Assembly: GCF_008831285.2 (NCBI RefSeq)
Contig: NC_045145.1
Location: 13,266,802-13,330,801, forward strand
DNA from: Nymphaea colorata
Lineage: Eukaryota > Streptophyta > Magnoliopsida > Nymphaeales > Nymphaeaceae
Direction: 5' to 3'
DNA length: 64,000 bases
Under the pieces are notes generated by a model that was not told where the DNA came from, ran no database searches, and was given only the letters and a program-made list of their open reading frames with translations. This document shows, one piece after another, positions 10,816 through 23,614 of this stretch. How positions within the stretch are numbered: the first letter of the stretch is position 1; the number at the start of each line of letters is the position of its first letter. A program made the position numbers and the translations under genes.

Positions 10816-13635
10816 CTGTCTCCTCTTGAACGTTTTCCTTCAATCCATTTCCCATAAAATAAATATTGTCATACGATACCGACCTCACTTTGGCGAAATA
10901 TCAGTTCTTCCTCGGGTTACCATCTTGCCCGTCTTCTGTTTCTCTGAATTCCCAAAGAAAATATCCGTGCGTTTGGTGGATTATCTCTTTGAAGGAGCTT
11001 TCAACAGAAAGTTGCTATAAACAACTAGGATTGGTGCGGCTTTAGTCGACGGACCTACGAATCCCTGCGTGTTACCTTTTCATGATAAGTTTTGGCAGAA
11101 CTCTAGCCTTCTTCTAATTGTCGTTAAAGACCACGTAAATTGAATTTAGATGGCTAGCCGATCCCTTGGTTTTGGGGGTTATTCCTTGTTAACCATTTCC
11201 AATGGTCCCGTATGGAAGGTGAAGGATGGCGGCGGTCAATAGAGTTGCAGAAAGAAAGACATCCACCCGCCTTTCTACCTTTGACGCCAAGACCTGCAAG
11301 AGGGAGCAGGGAGTTGGTGCCCATCGGCCCTCGCTGTCCAGCAAGCAAGGATCCACAGTCCAAACCCATAGCTCACCTCTCGCCGCGAAGTTTGACGGCA
11401 GCAAGCACCGGGGAGCGGTTGCTTTTTTGTATTCAATTCTTGAGAAACATCTGAGGACAAATGAGTCATTTAATATATCATTTTAACAATTTTTTGTTTG
11501 AAAAGCTGCTGCTTAAAGAGAGTGAAAATTTGAGCGCTTTTTTTTTTGTTGTCCTTTAAAGGATAGGTGTGGATTTGTTATTGGGGCAGTACTTAAGCGG
11601 TGCTTTGTAATTTTTTTCTTAATTTAGCTAATCAGCCCGGTATCGTGCCGCTTCCATTCCGAGAGCGTTTGATTCATGTGCTTGAAAACGCCAGCATCTC
11701 AGGAATAGGAAGAACGAATGCAGCCCCTCACGAAGAACGTTTGATTCCCAAGGGACCGTACATACATGGAGTGTCCATTCTTTCACACTCCGAAGGAGAC
11801 CTCGGCATGCGGAAATGGCTTGCCACAGGATACAGAAAATGCAAGCACATTTGATACATCCACTGATCTGCAGATTGGAGTTGGTCCTGTTCCGCTGTTC
11901 AGTGGATTCTCAAACGCCCTCTTTGAGCCGAAGGGGAAGGTATGAACTCAGCAAATTCATCTGCCTAACAGAAATAGTTTTTTTAAAAAAGACACAGTTG
12001 ATCCACACCATACAAGAGGAAAAGGTCGGATTGCCTCTAGGAGATATAGTGTGGACGTTCTAGAAATGTCTCAAAACTAACAACAAAACGGCGGAGATTT
12101 GAACAAGAAAACAGTGTCTGCCTATACCATTTCAAGTTGTTGGATGTCAATGACATCCCAAACCACAACGTGATATTGGATCCCTCTAGTTCCCACTGAA
12201 AACAAAGAAGCTAAATAAGGGATGCCTCGCTCAACTAGCTTTTTAGGCCATTCCTTGCTATCGCTAGTTAGAGCACCGGGCTTGTACAAATCTGAAGCCA
12301 CCTCTCTTCTTCCCTTCTATTTCTTAGATTCGTTTGTTTTATTGCTCACTGTTGTTTTCACTCTTTCCCCTCATGTTTGACAACTTCAGTCGCCTTTATG
12401 AGTCACGCGGCTGTTACAAGGATGCCATGTTAAGTCACTTAATCTCACCTGGTACTCGAACCATACAGAAGGGAAGACTAGAAGGTAATGTTGTCATGTC
12501 AGTCACTCAACCTCACCAATGCTTTGACTCTTTTTGCTGATTGATTTGATTCAGAAACCTATTTTCATAACATTGCTTTAAATCCTATAAAGAATACCTG
12601 GAAAAAGAAATTACTGACATGGACCTAACGGAAGTACATCTAAAGAATGGATTATTCATATACGTACTCCGAGGGCTCAAAACATTAACAGCTGCTTTTC
12701 TGTTACAGCAACCACATAGATTCGTATCTCAGATAAGAAACAGAACAACAAATCCAGAAATCAAGTATTTCCAATACATAAATAAGAGCCCACGAGGCTA
12801 CAGAAAGAAAGCTTCAGATCTTTAATTTTTACACGCTTAAAAAAGCTTGTTTATATATAGCCTGATGTATACAAAAAGTATCATTAATTAAGTTGCTTTT
12901 AAAGTCGTAAAACATGAAGATCACATAAGGCGACTAGTTCCTTACAAGAATCTCCTTGCCGACAGAACACAATTGCGCTTGTGTATACCGCAGAGACACG
13001 GACACATACACAAGCACACATAGAAAGTGAACTATGCATACGTGAAGTGTGCCTATCGTGCCTACTATTTTGTTCAGGGAGAGGCATCTTGTAGGTCCTA
13101 TAAATGTTTCAAGGCAGTAGGCATGTTAGACATTTTTTGAAATATGCACAACTCTCTCTGTGCGTGTGTGCAGTTGCGGAGCCAAGGTGGGGCTGACAAG
13201 GCCCAACGCAACCCCTTGGGCCTTCAGGTTTTAGGAAAAAAAAAAAAATCTACAAAATGATAACCGCACAGAAGTAACATACGGTGTGTTCTTTTAACAA
13301 GAAAACAAATATGAGATGCCAAATAGCCTTTCTGGCATTTTGCGTTTAGTGCTGCCGATCTTTTATATACGGAAAAGAGTTAGCAAGGAAAATCTTTGAG
13401 CAGCAAAAGAAGAACGGAAACATGAATACAATTATTACCAAGAAACATCATGTCCAAGGAAGTACCATGCTGCAAACTACTGCAAAAGAAATGATCAAGT
13501 AAGAAACGCCAACAGGAAACACAAGCACACTTAACAGGATGATCAATGAATGAGGACTATAGGAACAGCAGATGAGACTTCTTAAAATCACAGAAACTAT
13601 CCACAAAATCAAATGACACAAGGACAACTCAGGAA
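10816..13635. other. Intergenic DNA downstream of the stress-protein gene
   Basis: No gene is recognised. Several open frames of 60-90 codons occur on both strands around 11150-12060, but none has a recognisable domain and they overlap each other. The 5' part (10816-11150) is the DNA into which the copia element inserted. Around 13172-13260 there is a 'gttgcggagccaaggtggggc' stretch resembling the ends of some plant hAT-type elements, too short to define an element. Confidence 0.4.
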
Positions 13636-16600
13636 TTAGGAACTGCTCTTCACCACGATGACAGGACACTTAACATTGTTGATGCAGTAATTGCTGACAC
13701 TGCCTAGGAACATCCTGCAGTACGAGCACATGATGGCAGCACTCATCAGGCACAATAAGTGTTGGGGGGAAAGAAATAAACTGAAAAGGCTTAACGCCTA
13801 ACGGCATCGCCACAAATGCCATGCATGCAACAATTTCGTAGTTTCAAAGAAAGTAAAATGCTGAAGATATAAAGCATGATGAATTATTTACATGTTATCG
13901 CCAAAAAAGTATTTCTTCACATGTCTGAAAACTGAAAAGCCTCTGCAATGATGACACTGGCAATTGTTTGTCCAATAAGCAGGAGTAGTAGCTTGGTCAA
14001 GTTAATGACTTGCCACAAAATACTAGGAGGTACATGTACCTATCCTTACAATTGGACAGATAAGCATCTATCATACCATCACTCAAAATTGCTCAACCTG
14101 CAACATCTTTATGTTGCATGAGAAATTGAAGTACATATTATTCTATCAAAATATTAAAAGAAATAAACTCACAAGCAAGTGCATAGAAGATCTGATTTAT
14201 ATGGATTCTGACCTTCGGTTTCTTTCACAAAAGAAGATGAACATAGATAAATCGATATATGAAATTGATTTATATGTTTCTATATATTGACTAATAATAT
14301 ACTTTGTTGATTGCAGTATATGAAAGGAAGCACCAAATACTGGGATGTGAATGTTGAGGAATGTAATTTGGGAGAAAATGCCCAAATGTTGTAATTCAGA
14401 GTTACATGATCCTTGTATTCCATCCTCTTTGGATGTGCAAGACGAAGAGGTGGACATGGAGGATATAGAATCATGATGATCTTCTTATGATAAACAATTT
14501 TTTTAACTTATATAAATGGGTTATATGTATAAATTATTGAACTAGTAGATATGTTGTTTGATGCATTATTGTGTATGGATTTCTGAACTGTTTGACTTTA
14601 TGAATTTTTGTGGAAATCTTCTTTCATATTTATACATAGCTGCAGCGGGCTGCCTGTTGGCAGCTGAGGGCCATCCGATCGCACTTTTCTTTGTTTTGTT
14701 CTCTTGTCTGTGGAAAAGGAGGAAGGAGGAGACAGAGAGGCAAAAAATAAAAAAAGGAACAAGTTACCCACGTTTCCTAAAATTATCGTCTTTGAACCTG
14801 CAGCAATATGACTAGGCTGCAACAGCTTTTTTGACTTATCCTGGATCACTAGCTGCATTTATCAACTACTTGGTAGAGAACTTTTAGTACAGATAACTGT
14901 TTCTCATAGAGGTAAAAAAACCATTCTTTAAGTTCTACAAATAGCTATGAAAGGTACAAAATCTTTATGTACACATAATTCAATCTGAAGAATGCCTGTG
15001 AGATAGAAGACCCATCCAATTAGTTCAGATCATTGTTGCAAATTTCGTTTTTGGGTATAAACTTAAAGTGACAAGGTTTTTCTTGGGTATAATACGGCAA
15101 AGTTGAAAATCTTGGAAGCTACAAGTTTTAAAAAATAAAAAAATGAAAATAAAAAGTGAAAAATATGAAAATAAAAATCTGGTAATTAAAATGTAAAACA
15201 ACATGAAAAAAATGAAAAATAAAATGCAAATAATACGGTTTTGTCCCTTTTTTCACTTTAGTGTTTTTTTTAAAGCTTTTTTTTTTCATTTTTCAGCTGA
15301 CTTGTTTTTAACATTTTTTCATGTTTTTTTAATAAAACGCGTTTTCTATGACAGTGGTTCAGTTCAAATCAGAAGTACTTGCTTTGCTTTTTCAGCAAGG
15401 ACGCCAAAAGTGCATTCTAAGGAAGTGAAGAACCCATTCTCCTATACTTATCGTCTTTGAGAAAGTGATTCCAAATCTGGTAGTTCGTGGAGACTATTGT
15501 CTAACTGCTCACACTTTGATGGGATCCCCCTCCGTTATTGAAAGTGATGGAGGGTTCTCAGTTGTCAGTAACTTAATACCAGCTAACAGAGTGCCTTCCT
15601 CCTCATTGCAATTGTAGTATCCTTGAAAATTCAGCCTTGTGAATTATTAATTTATGATCCAAATACAGATTGGTCACAGCAGAGGGTAAAGCAGCCAATA
15701 CCAATTTGTCGTATAAGAGACAGAAAGCAAGGTTAGATACTTAGGAAGTCTAGGAAAGCCCATCTGACACCTATGACCAGATCATCTCATCATTTCTGCC
15801 CAATCCAGTAGCTCAATTGATTAGCTTGCACCTGGCTCCATATATAGACACATGCACGTCTGACAATTTTGATGCAGTCCAGACCAAACACCACGAAAAT
15901 ACATGTGCTTCTTTTTACTTTATCCAAACACATACATGCATTCATCACATCCATTACTAAGATTATGCTCTCAAATCATGTTGACTTAACCCAAAAAAAG
16001 AAAAAGAACTTCTCTCATAACTTTTGTTGCAATACAAGGATTAATTTGGTCCATTACAATGATTACATACAGAAACACAGACAGGCACATATATATAAAA
16101 TCCTCTCACACCTCCATGCAAAGTTTTTGCAAAACACAACATCCTCAACTTCAGTAGCACTTACACCTGTCCATGATAATCCTACAAACAACAGCCAATT
16201 GAACTTGAAAATATCTTTCTCATCAAATGGATGGGATTGAAGGTTGCCACTCATTATTATGGAGTCAATTCTAGGCATCCAAATATCCATCAGGTCCAAG
16301 TACAAACTGAATCTAGTTGTCCAATAAAATATGTGCTAACAGATTCACCAGCAAATACATATTTAAAATAGTGGCACGGCCAGAAACTTATACTAGGGTG
16401 ATTAGATGTAGACTTGTACAGATAGAGAATGGAAACCTCCTTCAGGCTTGTACAGTAAGAGGTTGGCAATCTCCTTCAGGCTCCAGGCCTATGCCCATAT
16501 ACTGGCAGTAACATCCGCCCAAGGGCTTTGGTATCAGTAGAAAAGTTGAAAGGAGACAGAATTGGGATAGAAAGCTCTTTTTTACATCAAGAAAGAAAAC

Positions 16601-19600
16601 ACAATAGCATCAAGCTCGGTAAAAATGAGGAGCACGTATGGTGCTCAGCCAGGTTGAGAGTGGAATCAGCAGGGTCCAGGGTGAGCGCTACTTCCCTAAG
16701 AACTGGACACTTTCTTGGGATTTGTCTGGCCAATGTTGGGCACTTGTTCACCTTTGTAGCTCAATCACCAATTTAAAAGTTTGATTGTCAAGAAAATAAT
16801 TAACAGAACTTCAACCATCATTAGCTGCCAACCATACAAGAAATTAACTTACAGAACTCCAACCATCACTAATTGCCAACCATATAATAAACTTCTTGTC
16901 CAGGCCTCTAGGTTAATCACCAATTATCTAATACATATTTTGTCTTTTGTGGCTGCAATTTCCACATGTTGTAAACCAAGGAACCAATAAACAAACTGTC
17001 TATCGGTCTATCCTCTGACTAATGGAGACAGTTTGTGTCACTAATACAGGAAAACATTAAAATGGCTGCTCAGCCTTGGAACACACATATGTATGTTGGA
17101 GCCATTACATTGCCTAATGGAACATCAAAAGTTACTGAATTGGTCTCTTGCCCAACTGCCAAAACAACCAAAAGAATCTTGCCCTTTCTTCATATTATCA
17201 TTCATGGCAAGATAAACACAAGCATTCATCCCTTACAGTATATTTCTATGTTCGAGTCCACCATTTGTGAATCTCTTAATACATTTTTTCTTCTCTTATG
17301 TGAAACCAACTTTTGTGGAGCAAGTCATATCCTCAAAAAATATTGTTTACCTCATGCACGGAATGCATTGCTACTGTTTTTATTTTTCTCCAAGTATGAG
17401 TCACTTTTGAAAGCCTTTGAATTGGGTAATACACCTTTTTCTTTGAGATCAAAGAAGCAAACGATCAAAGATTACAAGGAACACCAATTGTACTGTAAAA
17501 GACAACATGCTCTACTTGCTCCTGAGTTGATATGGAAGGTAGTGAAAACTGTGCACGAAGAAGATCTGTTACAGAGTCCACCAGACAAATAGTTTTATAT
17601 AGAATAACTTTAATATCAGGACAAATGCCACTTGGTATAAAAGAAATTTAGATCAAAACTCATAGACTGGCGGACAGAAGAGAACCAGCAAGAAACAGAT
17701 TAAGAAGTACTTTGAGAATAAGCATGATTTTGCATGTGTCTATTTCATATGTGACACAACACAATCTCCAGTTGTTCTATCACCTATATGTACATCAACT
17801 TATACACATGACTCAGAGGTATCATGGATCAGAAATCAAGCTGCCACCTGATCCTATGATAATAACTCTTAAGATAAAGAAGAACAAGATACATCCTACC
17901 ACCTCTTTAGAAGCATTGTTACAGGTATTGTGATATTTTCAAAAATATCGCGGTGTTGATCAGAAAAACGAGCAAAAAAAAAAAAAAAAAAAAAAAAACA
18001 CCATTTTTTGAAAAAAAAAAACCGAGAAAACATATTTAGCACGTTTTTATTAGGGGTTTTCCCTTTTTTTCGTTTTTCTTGTTTTTTACATCAATATCAT
18101 CATGAATTCACATATAAACTTAAATGAGGTTATTTATCAATCATTTTTATGATTTATCTAGTTTTTCTAGTGTTTTTTTTGTTTCTCATTTATTTTAATT
18201 TACCCAATATTTATATATATTTTTTATTTTCCAGAGATATTGATGAGATTTTCCCTAGAAAGATAGCTTCACTGAAAAATACTCGAGAAAAAACTTGTCA
18301 TTAGAAACCGACCAACGATATTTGTGACAATTTATTTATAACATGCCAACCTTATTTGAGCCATTGTGATCTTGAAGAAGTTTAGTCCGGTGTCAATGGA
18401 GAAGCAGGACATTGCAAATTCAAATAACCAATAGGAAGAGGGAGTAGCTTCACAATCAAAAGGCAACTGTTCTGATACATATTCTGATCCTAAAAGCAAG
18501 GCAACACTTCACTGATTTCAACTGCCACCCTGCCAGTATAGATATTATATAACTGACACGTTTGAATAGAAAGGAGCTCGGACCGGATTGCGAAGTGTCA
18601 TGTCAACGTTTTAACGATTTGATAAAGATTTAATGATATGGCTTCTACGAGGACAAAAAAGAGATGAGGAGAATGATTGTCAAAATGGAATCCGCATCTG
18701 CACAAAGATTTCTCGTGGATCAAAGGCAAGAGGAGCAAAACCGAAGGGAGACGCGGACATGAAATCTTCTGTCTACTAGCTGAACGAAAAATTAGACAAA
18801 ACCAAAACAATAACTTAAACGAAAAATTGTACCTTCCACAAATTCAAGTATGACGAAAATCAAGCTGCTGCAGCTGCAAGAGATGGGAGGAGAGGAGATT
18901 AATACCTCTTAATGGCGCCATAGGCACGGCTGCCCATCACGAGAACATCCGCTTGCAAGTTGGAGGTGACCTCGCATATCATATCCTTTGGATCACCTAC
19001 GACCACTTGGGTCTTCACAAGCACCTGAATGGCCCAACTTTCCACAATCAGCAGTCACAACCGGTCCAGAAAGAACGACACGCACGCGCACACACACATA
19101 CAGAGAGAGAGAGAGAGAGCTAACGTTCTTCTGGGAGCAGATGGACAAGGCATGAGCAATAATGGCATCGCTGATCCGCCCTTGGTGCGACTCGATCGCA
19201 GCGGAAAACGCGGGAACATCCATGTCTTCCCACCAAAATCAATCAGGGGAAAATGTGGAAAAAAAGGGGGAAAAGATCAGACACCCAGATGGCATAACAA
19301 AGCCCAAAATCAATTATGGGATTGAGGCATCAAAGAGAGAGAGAGAGAGAGAGAGACAGAGACCAGGACCACCGAAGGGGATGGCACCAGGGTTCAGTCC
19401 AGCGGCGATGTTGGGAGGGGACTGGACATGGAGAACAACGAACTGGCCAGGGTCCGAGCCTTCCTGATCTTTGGCTGGCCGGAGCCTCAGGTTGTCCAGC
19501 CCCCACCGCAAGGCATGCATGCTCTCCTCGCTCCCATCCACGGCCACTACCACGCAACCCAACCTCCCACCTTCCATTGCCTCCTCCTCTGCGGCTTGAT

Positions 19601-19622
19601 CTGACGCTGCCTCGTCTTTCAT
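13636..19622 (-). CDS. Universal stress protein (UspA-domain) family, four exons
   Basis: Exons on the minus strand are 19622-19364, 19225-19125, 19024-18906 and 13714-13636, all with GT-AG borders, joined length 558 nt, 185 aa. UspA proteins are small cytosolic ATP/AMP-binding or dimerising proteins linked to stress signalling (family knowledge). Visible features are an acidic N-terminal leader, then CVVVAVDGSEES with the conserved Asp at about 29, the helix SMHALRWGLDNL, and VVLHVQ. Next comes VKTQVVVGDPKDMICE, and VLVMGSRAYGAIKRMFLGS, the nucleotide-binding glycine loop (G-x2-A rather than G-x2-G at its start). It ends with the typical SNYCINNVKCPVIVVK. An alternative start at the second Met (residue 16) is possible. 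The last exon of 79 nt is separated by a 5191-bp intron and carries the final GS of the loop. Introns 1 and 2 are short and start with CT microsatellites. Confidence 0.93.
13715..18905 (-). other. Intron 3 (5.2 kb) of the stress-protein gene
   Basis: Donor gtatt at 18905 and acceptor ctgcag at 13715. The phase agrees on both sides (AG|G = Arg). The intron is AT-rich with homopolymer runs (for example about 17965-17998 and 18180-18230) and A/T-rich low-complexity DNA at 15120-15330. A 185-codon open frame on the plus strand (17035-17592) has no recognisable domain. No transposon ends could be defined, though the size suggests old insertions. Confidence 0.75.
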
Positions 19623-21190
19623 CAGAGGTAAATGTCGTGCAGAAGTCTCCTACTCGTTAAAGCAACCCTCTCCCCTTCGCCAATGACGTTTATATCTACA
19701 AATATATTCGCCAGACGACGGCATCGTCCTTACCGTATCGAAAATCGACCAATTTACAGGCTTTGTCTTTTGCCCATAACTATGTTCGCATCCCCCAATC
19801 CGTCCCGCTGCCACCTACTGACGGCCTGTGCCTTTCGACCGCGTGTCTTGCGTTTCACCACCCTGTCAAAATGTCATTGTCCTCGGAGACTCGGTTTTCA
19901 GCATCCGTCTCCCACCACAGCCACTCTTCACCTTCTCCTTTCAATTATTTTTCCTCGATACACGACTAGTGGGTTTTTTCCTTTTTAATCTTATCTCTTG
20001 AGTGAATATTCTTACGACTAAATATTTTTGTGTAAGCTAATATTTTATCCTAGTAAAAAGATGCGTACTTGATAAATTAATTTTCGATGTTAATATATTC
20101 AATTTAAATCGATAACCAATCAAATTGATCAAGAAAATCAGATATAGTAAAAAAACTAACGGTATGATTAAAATCATTGAATCGGATTTAATAGATGGCA
20201 TCTGAACATACATAATATTTGATTGGATTTAAATACAAAGTTAAATTGGATTCATTTTTAGACAAATATCCTCATGCTATTAATTTTAAAAAATGGTAAA
20301 ATTTGGATTCAAATTTGAATATGAATATAAAAAATAAATTCCGATCAGATTCAACCGTAAAATTGGATTACAAATTCAAATTCAGACATAACTTTTTTTA
20401 TTTGTATGTCGAATTCTATGAATATATAAAAAATAAATATGATTAAAGATATATCTTATCTATTGATATCCTTACTTTCGAACATATACACTGTACCTTT
20501 CATCTGATTTAAAGTAAGTTTACTATATTCATTTTTAAAAAAAAAAACAAAAAAAACTACATACACGCCTAAAAAAGAATTTTGGTGTTATTTTACCTTC
20601 AAAATGTCTTTTTTTTACTTGTTTGAATGGCTTGAAAAACATAGAAAAAATGAGTCTTTTGAAAACACTGTATTCATAAAGAAGTAAAAAAAATCCCCTT
20701 GAAGTTATTCATCTAAAAATTAGTTTTTACTTGAAAAAGATGTTTTTTCAAATCTCATTCAAAAATCATTTTACAACACCATATTTTTGAAAAACAATTT
20801 TTTCAATGTGTCATCCCAACACTACGTGTTGCAATAATTATTATGTCAAGACATCATGACTCGAATCACCACAACGTTTGTTAGTGAAGCTGAACTGATA
20901 TAGAAAATAAAAAAAGATGAAAGACACCATTAAACCGTTGATAGATACACAAAAGGAGCGGCAATATTTGAAACTAACAAACAACCCGACTCTTCACAAA
21001 TTACCCCTCTTCAATTGTAAATTTGCTGATGAGTGTACTAAATGTCCTTTTCTTATAACCTAAATTTCTAAAAGGGTTTCTCTTCTATTGCAAATATCTT
21101 GGTTTGGTTGTCAGCGTTTCATTGTTACAGGTGATAGCTGCCTTCCAACGTTTATTGGCTTGTGTTGTGGATGCTCGTTGACTTCCCATT
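19623..21190. other. AT-rich intergenic region upstream of the stress-protein gene
   Basis: About 19630-19970 is pyrimidine-rich with CCAC/CTTC motifs and should contain the promoter and 5' UTR of the minus-strand gene. No TATA box is obvious. From 20000 the DNA is AT-rich with repeated words such as attcaaattt and ttggattcaaat (20160-20480), typical of decayed MITEs. No gene is seen. Confidence 0.4.
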
Positions 21191-21191
21191 G

Positions 21192-21827
21192 CATGTCTGC
21201 TTTGGTTGTGCTGGGTGTTCATGTTGTTTTCATGGGTTCATGTCTGCTTTGGTTGTGCTGGGTGTTCATGTTGTTTTCATGGGTTCATATCTGCTTTGGT
21301 TGTGCTGGGTGTTCATGTTGTTTTCATGGGTTCATGTATGCTTTGGTTGTGCTGGGTGTTCATGTTGTTTTCATGGGTTCATGTCTACTTTGGTTGTGCT
21401 GGGTGTTCATGTTGTTTTCATGGGTTCATGTCTGTTTTGGTTGTGCTGGGTGTTCATGTTGTTTTCATGGGTTCATATCTGCTTTGGTTGTGCTGGGTGT
21501 TCATGTTGTTTTCATGGGTTCATGTCTGCTTTGGTTGTGCTGGGTGTTCATGTTGTTTTCATGGGTTCATGTCTGCTTTGGTTGTGCTGGGTGTTCATGT
21601 TGTTTTCATGGGTTCATGTCTGCTTTGGTTGTGCTGGGTGTTCATGTTGTTTTCATGGGTTCTACCCTTTGCCTACCTGAAGTGGGGATTGGAGGCTCTC
21701 CCGTTGATAAACTGACACTGGTATTTGGTTGTGCTGGGTGTTCATGTTGTTTTCATGGGTTCTACCCTTTGCCTACCTGAAGTGGGGATTGGAGGCTCTC
21801 CCGTTGATAAACTGACACTGGTATTTG
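21192..21827 (+). repeat. 47-bp minisatellite (about 10 copies) plus a 100-bp tandem duplication
   Basis: The unit tctgctttggttgtgctggg... recurs at 21196, 21243, 21290, 21337, 21384, 21431, 21478, 21525, 21572 and 21619, an exact 47-bp period with only scattered substitutions. After 21660 the array runs into unique sequence (tctaccctttgcctacctga...). That sequence, together with the last part of a repeat unit, is repeated exactly 100 bp later (21661 corresponds to 21761). Because 47 is not divisible by three, the translation cycles through all three frames and each of the three forward frames is open. The resulting Cys/Val/Phe-rich peptide is more likely a by-product than a protein. Confidence 0.95.
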
Positions 21828-21834
21828 AGAATTT

Positions 21835-22800
21835 ACATGAAACTGTTGAGCGCCTAGCTATTCGCCCTCAAAAGCAGAAGTTCAGCGGCGATTTTGTCAT
21901 TAAAACGAAAGAAACTTTAGAGCAGATCGATTGATTGTGGGCGGCCCAAATCTTATTCGGTTCAGGATTCATATACTGTACATCAAACTTGGGTTCAAGA
22001 ATGGGCCGCCTTGCTTCCGCAAGCTGGATCATATTTATTTAAAAAAATAGTTGTCACAAAAGATGGCACATGTTGGGCTTTAGAGCAGCTTCCCCGCTAG
22101 ATGTCAAGTTAGGCTCCAATAAACGGTTGCTGTGGGGTAAGCACCCTGCCTTTATTGCCAAAGAATAATATATACAGGAAAGAATCAACAGAAACAAAAG
22201 AGAAAAGCATATAATCGAGATAACATAAAACCAAACAAAACAATGGAAGTCACAATTCAACATCAGTAGCTAAACCCAGCCATCCTCACAGTAGAACAGC
22301 AACTACTCTTTAATTTACTAGAGCTAGTTGCTCCGGCAACGCGTAACTGTCTCGTCCAAATTCTGATCTGTTATCTGGCCCCTGGTAATCCCTCACGGCT
22401 CACACATTTGCCAATTTTCACAGGAACTGCCTTCCTCTTTATGTCCAGGAGATGACCATATATGTGCCCCATCATTTACCACTTGCCTGATCATTTCCTT
22501 CTACCCTCAACAATACACACGAGCCTTCGAGTTCGAACCCATCCCAAATTGTTAGATTGCATTACCATTTTGCAGGCGCATGACACCTCCATTCAAGCAA
22601 GCTAAATTCTGCAGAGTCTCCACCTTGAGCCATTTCTCTCCTCTAATCTTCAGCTATCGACCCCTGCGATAAGATGTAACTCAATCAACCATTCTCTTCT
22701 TGTTTCTCTCATAAACACTGATTGATGCCTATAGTCTTTCGCATTTTCTTCCTTCAAATTATACCAATCTTCAATCATACTGTAACTAACTCCTTTTAAT
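21835..22800. other. Intergenic DNA between minisatellite and LINE fragment
   Basis: No gene or RNA is recognised. The reading frame leaving the minisatellite stops at 21934. Part of 22100-22800 may belong to the 3' portion of the minus-strand LINE fragment that follows, but no motif supports this. Confidence 0.3.
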
Positions 22801-23260
22801 CCTTCCTTCACTTCATAGCCATGAAAGCCTCCTGGCAGCAGTTTGACACCGTTTCAGGAAGTTGCATCATTTTTTCCTCATTTCTTTCATCATGGAAGGC
22901 TTTATTTCTAGCTCACCGGAGACACCAAACAACCACATGGAAGGCCACCTTCCAACAATAGAATAGACAGCCATCTTGATTGCCCGAAGTTTACTTGGTA
23001 CCACACCTGAAATTCAGGTATGCGTATTCGGCCAAATTCTCTACATGCTCTGTTACAGGCCTCTGCAACTACGTGCAGCGAACGATAATATGGGAGACCC
23101 GTTCTTTAGCCTGCTTAAATGGAGCACAGTAGTTATCCAGGCTAATTCCTATTCTCGATACGTGATCATGAGTAGGAAGTTCGTTTTCACACACCGCCGG
23201 GTATACGAACCAACATGACCTCGCAGGGGCATTATTAATCCAGATTTGACTTCTCCATCT
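22800..23260 (-). mobile_element. LINE fragment with zf-RVT domain remnant
   Basis: On the minus strand 23196-23075 reads ELPTHDHVSRIGIS, then YCAPFKQAKERVSHIIVRC. This is the layout of the zinc-binding reverse-transcriptase domain (zf-RVT, PF13966) found after the RT in plant L1-type LINEs, with one Cys of the C-x2-C pair replaced. Further down, 22934-22844 reads VVWCLR, stop, ARNKAFHDERNEEKMM, matching the 'W..W..RN...F' block that follows zf-RVT in such elements. Stops and frame changes show it is inactive. Ends were not found. Confidence 0.6.
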
Positions 23261-23544
23261 CTCCTCATTGCCCCCCTTATTCTGGTGGCTGCTAGAAGCT
23301 TTCCAGCTCTCGGCTCTTTAAACGCTCTCAGCCTCCATACGATCTGATCATGCTCCTCACTCGAGCATGCAGCTTGAATTAACTTAGCAGCTTCGAGCTG
23401 ATGGAGAGGTTACTTCCTCTTCGCTTCGCAACATTCATACCCAACTTCTCCACATACACCGTACGCTAATCCAGTCCGGGGGAATTGTCTTTACTGGTGG
23501 TGCTGCCGACCACGGCCGACGCAGCCCTTCAATTTTTTTTTAAA

Positions 23545-23549
<5 letters not shown>

Positions 23550-23611
<62 letters not shown>
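23550..23611. repeat. (TC)n microsatellite
   Basis: About 62 bp of nearly uninterrupted TC dinucleotides, preceded by a T and A run (23528-23549). A likely polymorphic simple repeat. Confidence 0.97.

Positions 23612-23614
<3 letters not shown>

Noticed and set aside
17035-17592. 185-codon open frame inside the stress-protein intron
   Set aside because: No domain, no neighbouring exons and AT-rich codon content; probably chance or an old repeat.
21088-21780. 230-codon Cys/Val/Phe-rich protein
   Set aside because: It is the translation of a 47-bp minisatellite and is open equally in all three frames, so the frame itself carries no coding signal.
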